Assembly: GCA_019828595.1 (NCBI GenBank)
Contig: JAHQRK010000020.1
Span: 1,426,001-1,490,000, forward strand
DNA length: 64,000 nt
Direction of reading: 5' to 3'
Source of the DNA: Aphanomyces cochlioides
Lineage: Eukaryota; Oomycota; Saprolegniomycetes; Saprolegniales; Verrucalvaceae
Shown: one piece after another, positions 30,600-41,000 of the stretch
How the letters are laid out: each line of letters opens with the position of its first letter
Numbering within the stretch: position 1 is the first letter of the stretch
Notes under the pieces: generated by a model
Told to the model about the DNA's origin: nothing
The model's database searches: none
What the model saw: only the letters and a program-made list of their open reading frames with translations
Made by a program: the position numbers and the translations under genes

Positions 30600-33036
30600 C
30601 CGCTAGGTCGCCGTGAATTAAAGTAGGTTCGCTTGGGTGAAACATGACTTGATTGTGGAGAGTGATATCCAAATCGTTGCTTTCGTGTAGTTGAAGGATT
30701 TTTGTCATGATGTGACACATCGATTCTCCGTCGCCAGTGTACATGAATTCCATTCTGTTCCATATGTGGAGGCCAAGGTCGGTGTACATCAGGAGTGACA
30801 TGAGCGTTTCGGAGGATAGACTGCGTTTACCAAGGCGAGAGGGTAACGCTGTCACTGGACTTTTTGTTGAGGCCAAAATTGCCGCATCGCTATTGAAATA
30901 TAGTGGAGCATGAACTGCCATCAATACTTCTGCAATGGCCAGCACTTCTTCGACTTCAACTCTGTTGAGGACGATGTCATCATCGGTGATGATTGCCTCG
31001 ATGAGTGGGAGGTTGTTGACCATCTTCTGGTCACTGAACACCGAGATCACGTGGTCGTGAGTGATTGGAGTGCCGAATGTTGCCTCGTAGAGCTGACCAA
31101 AAGATTTTGTGCCACCACCAGACGCTCTTAGCCAACGATTAAGCAGTCGAAGACGAACAAAGTATTCGAAGCTGTCACGATTGGAGACAAAAATTTGGTG
31201 CAGTTGCAGTCCAAATTCGATTGGCGCACGTTCTAGATGGATGCAGATCGTGTCAACACGCCCGTCCGTAATCAATTTCAATAAGTTGAAGGAATCGTGC
31301 GCTAACGCTTCCTTAACTTGGGCCGGGATATGTTGTGGTGCGTTTTGAGCCTTGGTGTCAAGGTCGTTGAGCTCGGCAAGTATGGCATCGAGAGACTTCT
31401 CAAACCTTTGGATTGAGCCCTCGTGGGGTTTGATCCCGCTAATGAACTCTTCAGCGGCAACGTGCACCTTGTCACCAGATTTGAGTGTCAGCTTTGGAAC
31501 AATTACTTTGACAGTGGTGTTGCCAACTGTCGTTTCGTGTTCCTCGGGCTCAACATTAGCGCGTTCGTCCAGAGCCGCAAACATGTTCGGGGAGATCCAA
31601 GGACGATCAGGAGCTGGGATTGAGCCAGCGGAGATTGGGGTTTTCTTTCTTTTGCCTGTAGTTTGAACTTCAGTCCATTCCTTGTTGCTGTCTCGGGTCG
31701 TTTTCTGCCGTTTGGCAGTGGATGTCGAGACAGCGGCGTCTCCCCGTGGGCGGTGAGGGGTTGCGTGAAGTCCATGTTGGGTGGCGATTACATCGAGGTC
31801 AAGGCGCGCGAGCTTCTTGTCACGGTAAAACCATCCTTGACCAAACACGCGGAGGCACCGACCCTTGAAAATGAATTCTTCAATTGATCGACCGTCATTG
31901 TGCATAGATTCGGGTATAGCTGTCCCTTCAAAATACAAGCGATAACGAGAGCTAGCCAAGCCAGTCGTCGAGGAAACTGTGGAGTATGAGCCCCACAAAA
32001 AGCGCGGCTCAAGCTTTGACATGATGCTGAACATGAGACGTTCTTCATCCTGTCCTTGGAGACCAGATGGGATATCGATGAAATATCCATCAAGTATATG
32101 GGGCTCAGTCATGACAAATCTCTGAGAGCTGCCATCCTTTGCCACTTGGATCTTGAGAGAGACTCCACGCAGCTTTTTAAGAGCATCTTCAGAGGCTATG
32201 CCCCACTTGAGAAGACGATTGGAGACATCTTTCTCGCACTTGATGACATCGACAAATGCATCGTCCAAATCAAGCGCTTGGTTGTCAAACAATAGAGATG
32301 TCATTGCCTTGGAGATGTCGATGTATTTGGTGTATTGGCCAGTGGACATTTGTAGCCAGCCAACAACATCTCTGGGGGAATGTTTTTGGATGGGCAAAGT
32401 GTCGTCAAACGTGAGAGATCCTGTCGCGCGTTTTTGCAACAAGGACGCCAGCTCGGCCATAGTTGGTCGATAATGGCCGACGTCACTGTTCCGCTGAGCC
32501 TTGGCAGATTTAGCTCTCTGCTTGGCTTGGAATTCCCACACGCATTCGTTTGGCTTTTTGGTCGAGGTGTTCGACTCGGGTGGTATTGGCACGGAGCGTG
32601 TTGTAGCAGGAGGCGAGGCATCGATTTGAGCTTCAGGCTCCATTTCCACATCAACATTGGTGTCGCGAATCGATTGGTCTTCAGAGCGCGGCTCCAGCTC
32701 AGTGGCTTGAGTAATCGGTGGGGTATGTGGTTGGTTGTTGTTGGAGATATCCTCTATGTCTTCATCAGGCATCGGAGAAACATTATCCTTGTTGACAGTT
32801 TTGTCGCTGGTACGAGCGCTTGGTAATGGCACGCGACCACCGAGTGTAGCAAGACGTATGGGCGGTTGAGCAGCAGGCGGAGTTTTGTCGATGATTGAGT
32901 CAGGTTCATCGTCATCATCATCGTCAACAATCACCTCCATGATACTAGAAGCGTCCGAGGTATTGCGAAAGGGAGAGACAGAAAAAGCTGAGGGCTTGTG
33001 TGCATGAGCACGGCTGGAAGAGCGGGTAGTCGCCAT
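30571..33036 (-). CDS. LINE-B ORF1 protein
   Basis: 821 aa from ATG (33034-33036, MATTRSSSRA) to TAA at 30571-30573. The N-terminus (~1-160) is low complexity with an acidic run (VDDDDDDEPD). From about residue 160 it aligns with family A ORF1 (VWEFQAKQRAKSAKA, TLPIQKHS, RCLRVFGQGW, WISPNMFAALDER). A basic stretch (KRQKTT ... GKRKKT, ~439-462) could be nuclear localising or RNA binding. No CCHC zinc knuckle is visible, unlike many L1/Tx1-type ORF1 proteins. By position it should be the RNA-binding partner of ORF2; the fold is not recognised. It overlaps ORF2 by 29 nt. Confidence 0.88.
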   Translation of the reverse strand: MATTRSSSRAHAHKPSAFSVSPFRNTSDASSIMEVIVDDDDDDEPDSIIDKTPPAAQPPIRLATLGGRVPLPSARTSDKTVNKDNVSPMPDEDIEDISNNNQPHTPPITQATELEPRSEDQSIRDTNVDVEMEPEAQIDASPPATTRSVPIPPESNTSTKKPNECVWEFQAKQRAKSAKAQRNSDVGHYRPTMAELASLLQKRATGSLTFDDTLPIQKHSPRDVVGWLQMSTGQYTKYIDISKAMTSLLFDNQALDLDDAFVDVIKCEKDVSNRLLKWGIASEDALKKLRGVSLKIQVAKDGSSQRFVMTEPHILDGYFIDIPSGLQGQDEERLMFSIMSKLEPRFLWGSYSTVSSTTGLASSRYRLYFEGTAIPESMHNDGRSIEEFIFKGRCLRVFGQGWFYRDKKLARLDLDVIATQHGLHATPHRPRGDAAVSTSTAKRQKTTRDSNKEWTEVQTTGKRKKTPISAGSIPAPDRPWISPNMFAALDERANVEPEEHETTVGNTTVKVIVPKLTLKSGDKVHVAAEEFISGIKPHEGSIQRFEKSLDAILAELNDLDTKAQNAPQHIPAQVKEALAHDSFNLLKLITDGRVDTICIHLERAPIEFGLQLHQIFVSNRDSFEYFVRLRLLNRWLRASGGGTKSFGQLYEATFGTPITHDHVISVFSDQKMVNNLPLIEAIITDDDIVLNRVEVEEVLAIAEVLMAVHAPLYFNSDAAILASTKSPVTALPSRLGKRSLSSETLMSLLMYTDLGLHIWNRMEFMYTGDGESMCHIMTKILQLHESNDLDITLHNQVMFHPSEPTLIHGDLADLTTIASRG

Positions 33037-33052
33037 GTTGTCAGTTTTGGAC

Positions 33053-33087
33053 AGTGGTACTGCGGGGTAGCTGGCAAATTGGAAACT
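33053..33087 (-). promoter_or_regulatory. Conserved 35-nt 5' module (family B)
   Basis: These 35 nt at the extreme 5' end of L7 are identical to 45171-45205 of family A L8 and to the 5' ends of L1 and L9, although the rest of the 5'UTR and the ORF1 N-termini have diverged. The last base is the T of the target duplication. The module abuts the tRNA 5' end, so it lies where TFIIIB would sit for the tRNA and at the start of the LINE transcript in the opposite direction. Confidence 0.7.
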
Positions 33088-33195
33088 CCGGTCATAGCTC
33101 AGTTGGTAGAGCGTTTGACTGTAGTGGAAAGTTGTATTGGATTCAGTATGGCTTCAGAAATCAAATGGCCACCGGTTCGATTCCGGTTGACCGGA
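33088..33195 (+). tRNA. tRNA-Tyr(GTA), intact, with intron (T5)
   Basis: Full 108-bp gene with 35-nt intron and all stems as in T3. It was regenerated by the target duplication of L7, so its 5' flank is the L7 5' module. A T5 terminator follows within 11 nt. Confidence 0.96.
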
Positions 33196-34281
33196 CTCTC
33201 TTTTTCACACTTTCATCTCCTTTCCTTCTCTTACCCTCTTTTTTCCACCTCTCTCTTCATCTTCACGACCTTTACACGTCCCAACATTTAGATTCATCAC
33301 ATTTACCTACACATACAACAACTACACACGATACAGTCTATTCCAATGCCACACAAACAAATCTACGCGTTTTCACCAGCATTCACGCGGCATGAGCCAT
33401 CATTGCTCTGTCTTGTTTATTTCATGTGCAGGACACATTGGATGCACCCCAAAAGACATTACAATCAAGAGGAATCACATTCCCTTACATACGTTGTCGT
33501 GCCAGTATTTTTGTCGCTCGTCAATCTCTGACAAAAACTCCTCCACGTAGTAGCATAGAAGTGCCATTTTGAAGGTCCAGTGAGCATACATGCCCCACAG
33601 CTCCTACGTTTGCCTTTCGGATGTCTGTGACGGCTCAGTTCAAAGTAGTTCGGGGTTGACGTTTTAAGTGATGCCTCGCTAATTCATTGATCGAAATGAA
33701 CAACACGTTATTTAAACATGGTTGCTTCTTGGAGGATAAAACAGTTTATGTTGGTTGTCCAAAATGAACAGCCTCATACTTTCCAACCTCTGAATTGAGG
33801 TATAATCCCTTTGCAAAAACAAATCGCAACGACGTTTGGCTTCAACACAGAGAGAGGAGGAAAAAGAGTCTACCAATCGCACACGCATACATTCCGTTCT
33901 TGTTGTGTCGTTGTTTTAGTCACTCATATTTTGGCAAGTCATATATACATTCTTTTTGGGGGGACACAGCACGAGGATTCATCGTGCTAACTTGGTGCGT
34001 GCTGTGTGGCCACGGTGCGACGTTGGTACGGAGACTTCTCTACAACACTGCATGAGGCAGAGCGAAGAGCTTGGTAAAGGGTAAGAGTGTTTGTAAATAA
34101 GAAGGTGGATGGAATGCGATGTTGTAGATGAAATGGCAGAGACGAGTCTCTGAAAATGGGCTGGAAGATAGTGAGGACTATAAGAATACAGGGTGTAGGA
34201 TGTGGTTGATGATGCCAGTTGGTAGTGTATGTAGATGACTAAAATAGTGTGTGAAAGGTCGGTGGCTGGAGGACGTATGTG
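33196..34281 (+). repeat. tRNA-Tyr array spacer, unit U5
   Basis: Standard spacer with a T5G6 tract. No gene is supported. Confidence 0.9.
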
Positions 34282-34282
34282 T

Positions 34283-34390
34283 CCGGTCATAGCTCAGTTG
34301 GTAGAGCGTTTGACTGTAGTGGAAAGTTGTATTGGATTCAGTATGGCTTCAGAAATCAAATGGCCACCGGTTCGATTCCGGTTGACCGGA
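34283..34390 (+). tRNA. tRNA-Tyr(GTA), intact, with intron (T6)
   Basis: Identical 108-bp gene with native spacer on both sides; first of three uninterrupted internal units. Intron, boxes and terminator are as in T3. Confidence 0.96.
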
Positions 34391-35475
34391 CTCTCTTTTT
34401 CACACTTTCATCTCCTTTCCTTCTCTTGCCCTCTTTTTTCCACCTCTCTCTTCATCTTCACGACCTTTACACGTCCCAACATTTAGACTCATCACATTTA
34501 CCTACACATACAACAACTACACACGATACAGTCTATTCCAATGCCACACAAACAAATCTACGCGTTTTCACCAGCATTCACGCGGCATGAGCCATCATTG
34601 CTCTGTCTTGTTTATTTCATGTGCAGGACACATTGGATGCACCCCAAAAGACATTACAATCAAGAGGAATCACATTCCCTTACATACGTTGTCGTGCCAG
34701 TATTTTTGTCGCTCGTCAATCTCTGACAAAAACTCCTCCACGTAGTAGCATAGAAGTGCCATTTTGAAGGTCCAGTGAGCATACATGCCCCACAGCTCCT
34801 ACGTTTGCCTTTCGGATGTCTGTGACGGCTCAGTTCAAAGTAGTTCGGGGTTGACGTTTTAAGTGATGCCTCGCTAATTCATTGATCGAAATGAACAACA
34901 CGTTATTTAAACATGGTTGCTTCTTGGAGGATAAAACAGTTTATGTTGGTTGTCCAAAATGAACAGCCTCATACTTTCCAACCTCTGAATTGAGGTATAA
35001 TCCCTTTGCAAAAACAAATCGCAACGACGTTTGGCTTCAACACAGAGAGAGGAGGAAAAAGAGTCTACCAATCGCACACGCATACATTCCGTTCTTGTTG
35101 TGTCGTTGTTTTAGTCACTCATATTTTGGCAAGTCATATATACATTCTTTTGGGGGGACACAGCACGAGGAGTCATCGTGCTAACTTGGTGCGTGCTGTG
35201 TGGCCACGGTGCGACGTTGGTACGGAGACTTCTCTACAACACTGCATGAGGCAGAGCGAAGAGCTTGGTAAAGGGTAAGAGTGTTTGTAAATAAGAAGGT
35301 GGATGGAATGCGATGTTGTAGATGAAATGGCAGAGACGAGTCTCTGAAAATGGGCTGGAAGATAGTGAGGACTATAAGAATACAGGGTGTAGGATGTGGT
35401 TGATGATGCCAGTTGGTAGTGTATGTAGATGACTAAAATAGTGTGTGAAAGGTCGGTGGCTGGAGGACGTATGTG
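34391..35475 (+). repeat. tRNA-Tyr array spacer, unit U6
   Basis: Standard spacer with a T4G6 tract. Private SNPs are CTTGCCCTC near 34427, TTTAGACTC near 34486, and GGAGTCATC in the loop of the inverted repeat near 35171. No gene is supported. Confidence 0.9.
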
Positions 35476-35483
35476 TCCGGTCA

Positions 35484-35495
35484 TAGCTCAGTTGG
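35484..35495 (+). promoter_or_regulatory. A box of tRNA-Tyr (reference copy T7)
   Basis: TAGCTCAGTTGG matches the A-box consensus TRGCNNAGTTGG. In occupied genes the LINE 3' end joins after the seventh base (TAGCTCA), so the insertion target is inside this promoter element. Confidence 0.9.
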
Positions 35496-35562
35496 TAGAG
35501 CGTTTGACTGTAGTGGAAAGTTGTATTGGATTCAGTATGGCTTCAGAAATCAAATGGCCACC

Positions 35563-35573
35563 GGTTCGATTCC
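35563..35573 (+). promoter_or_regulatory. B box of tRNA-Tyr (reference copy T7)
   Basis: GGTTCGATTCC is a perfect B-box consensus. The 11 bp missing from T1, T2 and T4 equal this element. Confidence 0.92.
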
Positions 35574-35584
35574 GGTTGACCGGA

Positions 35585-36669
35585 CTCTCTTTTTCACACT
35601 TTCATCTCCTTTCCTTCTCTTACCCTCTTTTTTCCACCTCTCTCTTCATCTTCACGACCTTTACACGTCCCAACATTTAGATTCATCACATTTACCTACA
35701 CATACAACAACTACACACGATACAGTCTATTCCAATGCCACACAAACAAATCTACGCGTTTTCACCAGCATTCACGCGGCATGAGCCATCATTGCTCTGT
35801 CTTGTTTATTTCATGTGCAGGACACATTGGATGCACCCCAAAAGACATTACAATCAAGAGGAATCACATTCCCTTACATACGTTGTCGTGCCAGTATTTT
35901 TGTCGCTCGTCAATCTCTGACAAAAACTCCTCCACGTAGTAGCATAGAAGTGCCATTTTGAAGGTCCAGTGAGCATACATGCCCCACAGCTCCTACGTTT
36001 GCCTTTCGGATGTCTGTGACGGCTCAGTTCAAAGTAGTTCGGGGTTGACGTTTTAAGTGATGCCTCGCTAATTCATTGATCGAAATGAACAACACGTTAT
36101 TTAAACATGGTTGCTTCTTGGAGGATAAAACAGTTTATGTTGGTTGTCCAAAATGAACAGCCTCATACTTTCCAACCTCTGAATTGAGGTATAATCCCTT
36201 TGCAAAAACAAATCGCAACGACGTTTGGCTTCAACACAGAGAGAGGAGGAAAAAGAGTCTACCAATCGCACACGCATACATTCCGTTCTTGTTGTGTCGT
36301 TGTTTTAGTCACTCATTTTTGGCAAGTCATATATACATTCTTTTTGGGGGGACACAGCACGAGGATTCATCGTGCTAACTTGGTGCGTGCTGTGTGGCCA
36401 CGGTGCGACGTTGGTACGGAGACTTCTCTACAACACTGCATGAGGCAGAGCGAAGAGCTTGGTAAAGGGTAAGAGTGTTTGTAAATAAGAAGGTGGATGG
36501 AATGCGATGTTGTAGATGAAATGGCAGAGACGAGTCTCTGAAAATGGGCTGGAAGATAGTGAGGACTATAAGAATACAGGGTGTAGGATGTGGTTGATGA
36601 TGCCAGTTGGTAGTGTATGTAGATGACTAAAATAGTGTGTGAAAGGTCGGTGGCTGGAGGACGTATGTG
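35585..36669 (+). repeat. tRNA-Tyr array spacer, unit U7
   Basis: Standard spacer with a T5G6 tract and a small deletion giving CACTCATTTTTGG near 36312. No gene is supported. Confidence 0.9.
35590..35594 (+). terminator. Pol III terminator of tRNA-Tyr (reference copy T7)
   Basis: A T5 run starting 6 nt after the discriminator base. It is present at the same distance in all eleven loci, with a second T6 run about 45 nt further on. Confidence 0.88.
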
Positions 36670-36670
36670 T

Positions 36671-36778
36671 CCGGTCATAGCTCAGTTGGTAGAGCGTTTG
36701 ACTGTAGTGGAAAGTTGTATTGGATTCAGTATGGCTTCAGAAATCAAATGGCCACCGGTTCGATTCCGGTTGACCGGA
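36671..36778 (+). tRNA. tRNA-Tyr(GTA), intact, with intron (T8)
   Basis: Identical 108-bp gene with native flanks; last of the four-unit run 33088-37864. Intron, boxes and terminator are as in T3. Confidence 0.96.
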
Positions 36779-37864
36779 CTCTCTTTTTCACACTTTCATC
36801 TCCTTTCCTTCTCTTACCCTCTTTTTTCCACCTCTCTCTTCATCTTCACGACCTTTACACGTCCCAACATTTAGATTCATCACATTTACCTACACATACA
36901 ACAACTACACACGATACAGTCTATTCCAATGCCACACAAACAAATCTACGCGTTTTCACCAGCATTCACGCGGCATGAGCCATCATTGCTCTGTCTTGTT
37001 TATTTCATGTGCAGGACACATTGGATGCACCCCAAAAGACATTACAATCAAGAGGAATCACATTCCCTTACATACGTTGTCGTGCCAGTATTTTTGTCGC
37101 TCGTCAATCTCTGACAAAAACTCCTCCACGTAGTAGCATAGAAGTGCCATTTTGAAGGTCCAGTGAGCATACATGCCCCACAGCTCCTACGTTTGCCTTT
37201 CGGATGTCTGTGACGGCTCAGTTCAAAGTAGTTCGGGGTTGACGTTTTAAGTGATGCCTCGCTAATTCATTGATCGAAATGAACAACACGTTATTTAAAC
37301 ATGGTTGCTTCTTGGAGGATAAAACAGTTTATGTTGGTTGTCCAAAATGAACAGCCTCATACTTTCCAACCTCTGAATTGAGGTATAATCCCTTTGCAAA
37401 AACAAATCGCAACGACGTTTGGCTTCAACACAGAGAGAGGAGGAAAAAGAGTCTACCAATCGCACACGCATACATTCCGTTCTTGTTGTGTCGTTGTTTT
37501 AGTCACTCATATTTTGGCAAGTCATATATACATTCTTTTTGGGGGGACACAGCACGAGGATTCATCGTGCTAACTTGGTGCGTGCTGTGTGGCCACGGTG
37601 CGACGTTGGTACGGAGACTTCTCTACAACACTGCATGAGGCAGAGCGAAGAGCTTGGTAAAGGGTAAGAGTGTTTGTAAATAAGAAGGTGGATGGAATGC
37701 GATGTTGTAGATGAAATGGCAGAGACGAGTCTCTGAAAATGGGCTGGAAGATAGTGAGGACTATAAGAATACAGGGTGTAGGATGTGGTTGATGATGCCA
37801 GTTGGTAGTGTATGTAGATGACTAAAATAGTGTGTGAAAGGTCGGTGGCTGGAGGACGTATGTG
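36779..37864 (+). repeat. tRNA-Tyr array spacer, unit U8
   Basis: Standard spacer with a T5G6 tract. No gene is supported. Confidence 0.9.
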
Positions 37865-37879
37865 TCCGGTCATAGCTCA
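37865..37879 (+). repeat. Left target-site duplication / tRNA stub (L8)
   Basis: TCCGGTCATAGCTCA, followed by the L8 3' end (CTGCAATGGGGAGG). The right copy at 45205-45219 is part of the regenerated tRNA T9. Confidence 0.94.
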
Positions 37880-37945
37880 CTGCAATGGGGAGGTATATTA
37901 ATAGACTTTCAATATCTACTAATACTAATATTGCCTACTAACGGC
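37880..37945 (-). promoter_or_regulatory. LINE-A 3'UTR double hairpin, probable RT recognition structure
   Basis: On the - strand, a short GCC / GGC stem (37943-37945 with 37933-37935, 7-nt loop) is followed by a 10-bp stem TATTAGTAGA / TCTATTAATA (one G-U pair; 37915-37924 with 37896-37905). The terminal CCTCCCCATTGCAG then abuts the tRNA stub. Family B has two hairpins in the same places with different stem sequences. Confidence 0.7.
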
Positions 37946-38036
37946 TCATCCCACTTCCAAATGCTTCAGCAGATTTTCTACTTTGGGCTTTGGAGTACAG
38001 CGATTTTTGACTTGTTGAATAAATACTTGGGGCTTG

Positions 38037-41000
38037 TTAATTTGGGGCTGAAGGTTGGAGCGCGAGCAAAGTCGGGTACTTGGCTACCAGTGGGCGATAG
38101 ACAGGTTGTCTATGCAAAGTATTGATTGCTGAAATTGCTTCCACTCGTTGAGGGCTGTCAACTTCTTGGAGGCGAAGCCATCTGCGGATCGATGCATGCC
38201 ATCGGATGAAGCTGACTTCTTGCCAAATTTCTGGCGGAGGCGGCTCCTTCGATTCGAACTTGGCGGCGTTGTGCGTTGTCCAAATATAGTGAAGGTTGGA
38301 AGCACACAGAAGAGCCCAGAGCACAAACAGTATGTCTTGAAGCTGGCTACCGCGTTCGTTGACTTGAATGCGGTCGATGTTGGTGATGGCAGTCCAATCG
38401 AAATTGACACCGAAGCATCGCCAAGCGGTCGCGTGAAAACGCCAAAGGGGATACACGTGAGAGCAGGTGTGGAAGGCGTGGTGTTGGTTCTCCGGTGCGT
38501 CGCAATTGGTATAGACACAGCAAATTACGTCTGGCTGCTGAGGTTGCAAGTAGAACAAGCGCGAGTTGACAGGCAGCATGTTGAACAACAGTCGAAACCA
38601 AACGTCGCCATGGAGGGGAGGCGGCCAACGGCATGTTTTGCGGATGAGTCGCACGTAGGTCGCAATATCTTGTTGCTCGACGCGGGACGATGTCGCCACT
38701 GGGTGCGGTTTTCCATCCGAAGGGGCGTGATGCGCCAAACGTGATACGAGTCGCTTGGGCCAACGCTCGAAGGATAGCAATTGATCTTTGAAAAGTGCCT
38801 TGAAAGGGTGACTTGTTGTATCGATATCGGTCAAAGCAGTTCCAGTTCGAACGCCAGACGTGCGGAGGACTTGGTCGAATATCTTGGTGAGGTGGCTATA
38901 AACTTGACCAGCACGTTCGGGTGCTGCAAATCCCATCGCGCCGTTCGCTTGTAACGTCACTTGTGCCGCACGGTTGTTGGATGACAGTCGATCAATAAAC
39001 GCAGCTCTTGTAGGCCATGTCCCTTGCCGTGTCAAGAAGTCTTTGAGGCAGTGGAAACCGTTTTGAGACGCATGTCTACACCATCGACGACACAGAGCAG
39101 TCTTCACGACATTTGATGTAGCACCCGCAGGACCAACTTGCAGAGCGGGGTAGGATGTCAGCCACACGGGGAGGTTCAAAAGTTCTTCGAGGCTTGGTGG
39201 CGAAGCGGTTCGCTTGGCCATAGGTGTGGCGGCCCATTGATGCCAAATGTCGTGCCAAAGAGGATGCAGCTCCCACAAAAACAACCACTTGGAGCTGTGG
39301 TTGGGGAAGTACGTGAGAAAGTCGAACGGGTGGGTGTCGCGATACAGCTTGTTCATGACACGGGAAAATTGTCGCTTGACAAGCAACTTCCATGGGGCAA
39401 ATGTGTTGGGTGAATTGGGCTGCATCAAGAGTTGGAGCCGCAGCAGTCGCTGAGTCCGAAGCTTCGAAGCCACATGCGGAATACCGAGGCCGAGTTTTTG
39501 ATCGAACTGCCACTTGCGGCAAATAGTTGAGCGATGATGGTCGGTGATTTGCGTCTTCCGACCAAGGATGTACTTGTTGACCATTCTTTGCCAAACGGCA
39601 ACCATCGTTGGAGGCACATACACTGCAGCCGTGACATGCCATAACAACGACAACAACATGGTCGATACGATGAGTTTGCGGCCTTGGATGGTTCGCGCAC
39701 GACTTCCCCACGTTTGAAACGCAGCCAGAAACTTGTCGTTCAGTTGCTGGACTTGAAAATCGCGCGGCAGTCGGTGGCCAAAGAGAATACCAAGGTATTT
39801 CACTGGCTTCTCGCTCGGCAAGACGTTCAAGAGGCCACCATCGTCGATGTCTTCGATATCGAGATTGTTGTTGAGCGCCAAAGTCATGCACTTGGCAACG
39901 TTGAGACGAGCTCCAGACACAGAGCAAAAGTCTTCGACAATTGCCATTTGCTCGACCGCCGCTTGGAGGGATGACGAGAGTAGAGTCGTGTCGTCGGCAA
40001 AGTAGATGCTCGTCAGTGAGTCTCCATTTGGAAGGGGAATACCAAAATCAGGAGATCCGCGTAGCATTTCGCCGAGTGGCTCGAGGTAAAGTACGAAGAG
40101 CATGCACGATAGGGGGCAACCTTGCTTGACTCCGCGGGTAGGCCGTATGGTAGGGCCAAGACCGTCGTTGAAAATGATCTGGACCAGAGGCGTATTGTAA
40201 AGCAACTGAACCCAAGACACAAATGTGGGACCGATGTTCATCTCCTTGAGTACGTCGAAGAGAAAGCCTTGGTCAACCATATCGTATGCCTTGGAAAAGT
40301 CGAGAAACGTCGCGTAGTAGTCGTGGTCTTCATTGGTACAGAAAGTCTGCAATGCTTGTACCAGCATCACGTGGTCGTGCAAGCGACGGCCAGGGACAAA
40401 ACCAGCTTGGCTTGGGTGAGCGAGGTATGGGGCAACTTGTGCAAGACGGTAGGCCAGCGCCCGCGATAGAATCTTGACTTCAACCGACATGAGAGTAATC
40501 GGCCGATAGTTGCCAGGGTCGCCTCTGTCTCCAGCCTTGAACAAGAGCGCCACTGCACTTCGGCGTTGTTGGAGCAGGAGGTGACCGTGATGGGTGAGTT
40601 GGTAGTTGAACACCTTGAGCAGGATTTGGGCGAATACGTCCGGGGAGACTTGAAAGAAAGCTGCAGGCCAGCCGTCTGAACCAGGAGACTTGTTCGGGTT
40701 CATAGACTTGAGCGCGCCGCACAGGTCTTCCGCCGTGAGAGGACTTTCCAGAGCGTCGCGCTGTTCTTGAGTGAGACGTCGAGTAATGGCTCGAATGATA
40801 GCTCGGCGACGGGCCCGATTCAACGGTGGTTGGTCTCTTGGAGTGACCATGATGTTTTTCCAATGAGACGTAAAACCAGCCTTGACTTCAGACGGGTCAG
40901 TCGACGTTGCACCGTTGATTGTCACGGACGAGAGCGGCACTTTGATCCCCTTGGGTCGACGAAAAAAGTGACTGGTACCTCGCTCGTTGACGTTGGCGTG

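Larger units (their letters stand above)
24956..33086 (-). mobile_element. LINE family B copy L7, full length
   Basis: This 8131-bp element runs from the conserved 35-nt 5' module next to tRNA T5 to the 3' terminus after A14 of the tRNA stub. The order on the - strand is a 51-nt 5'UTR, ORF1, ORF2 (overlapping by 29 nt), ORF3, then a 78-nt 3'UTR with two hairpins. There is no poly(A) tail. ORF1 and ORF3 are open; ORF2 has a mutated start and a 1-bp insertion. ORF3 is absent from family A, where ORF2 is followed directly by the 3'UTR. Confidence 0.93.
35477..35584 (+). tRNA. tRNA-Tyr(GTA), intact, with intron (T7)
   Basis: Identical 108-bp gene with native flanks. The anticodon GTA sits at offsets 34-36 and the intron at offsets 38-72 (35514-35548). 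It is used here as the reference for the internal promoter and terminator positions. Confidence 0.96.

Noticed and set aside
33088..37864. CRISPR-like or satellite interpretation of the regular 1.19-kb repeats
   Set aside because: Each unit contains a full tRNA-Tyr gene with promoter boxes, intron and terminator, so these are tandem tRNA gene repeats.
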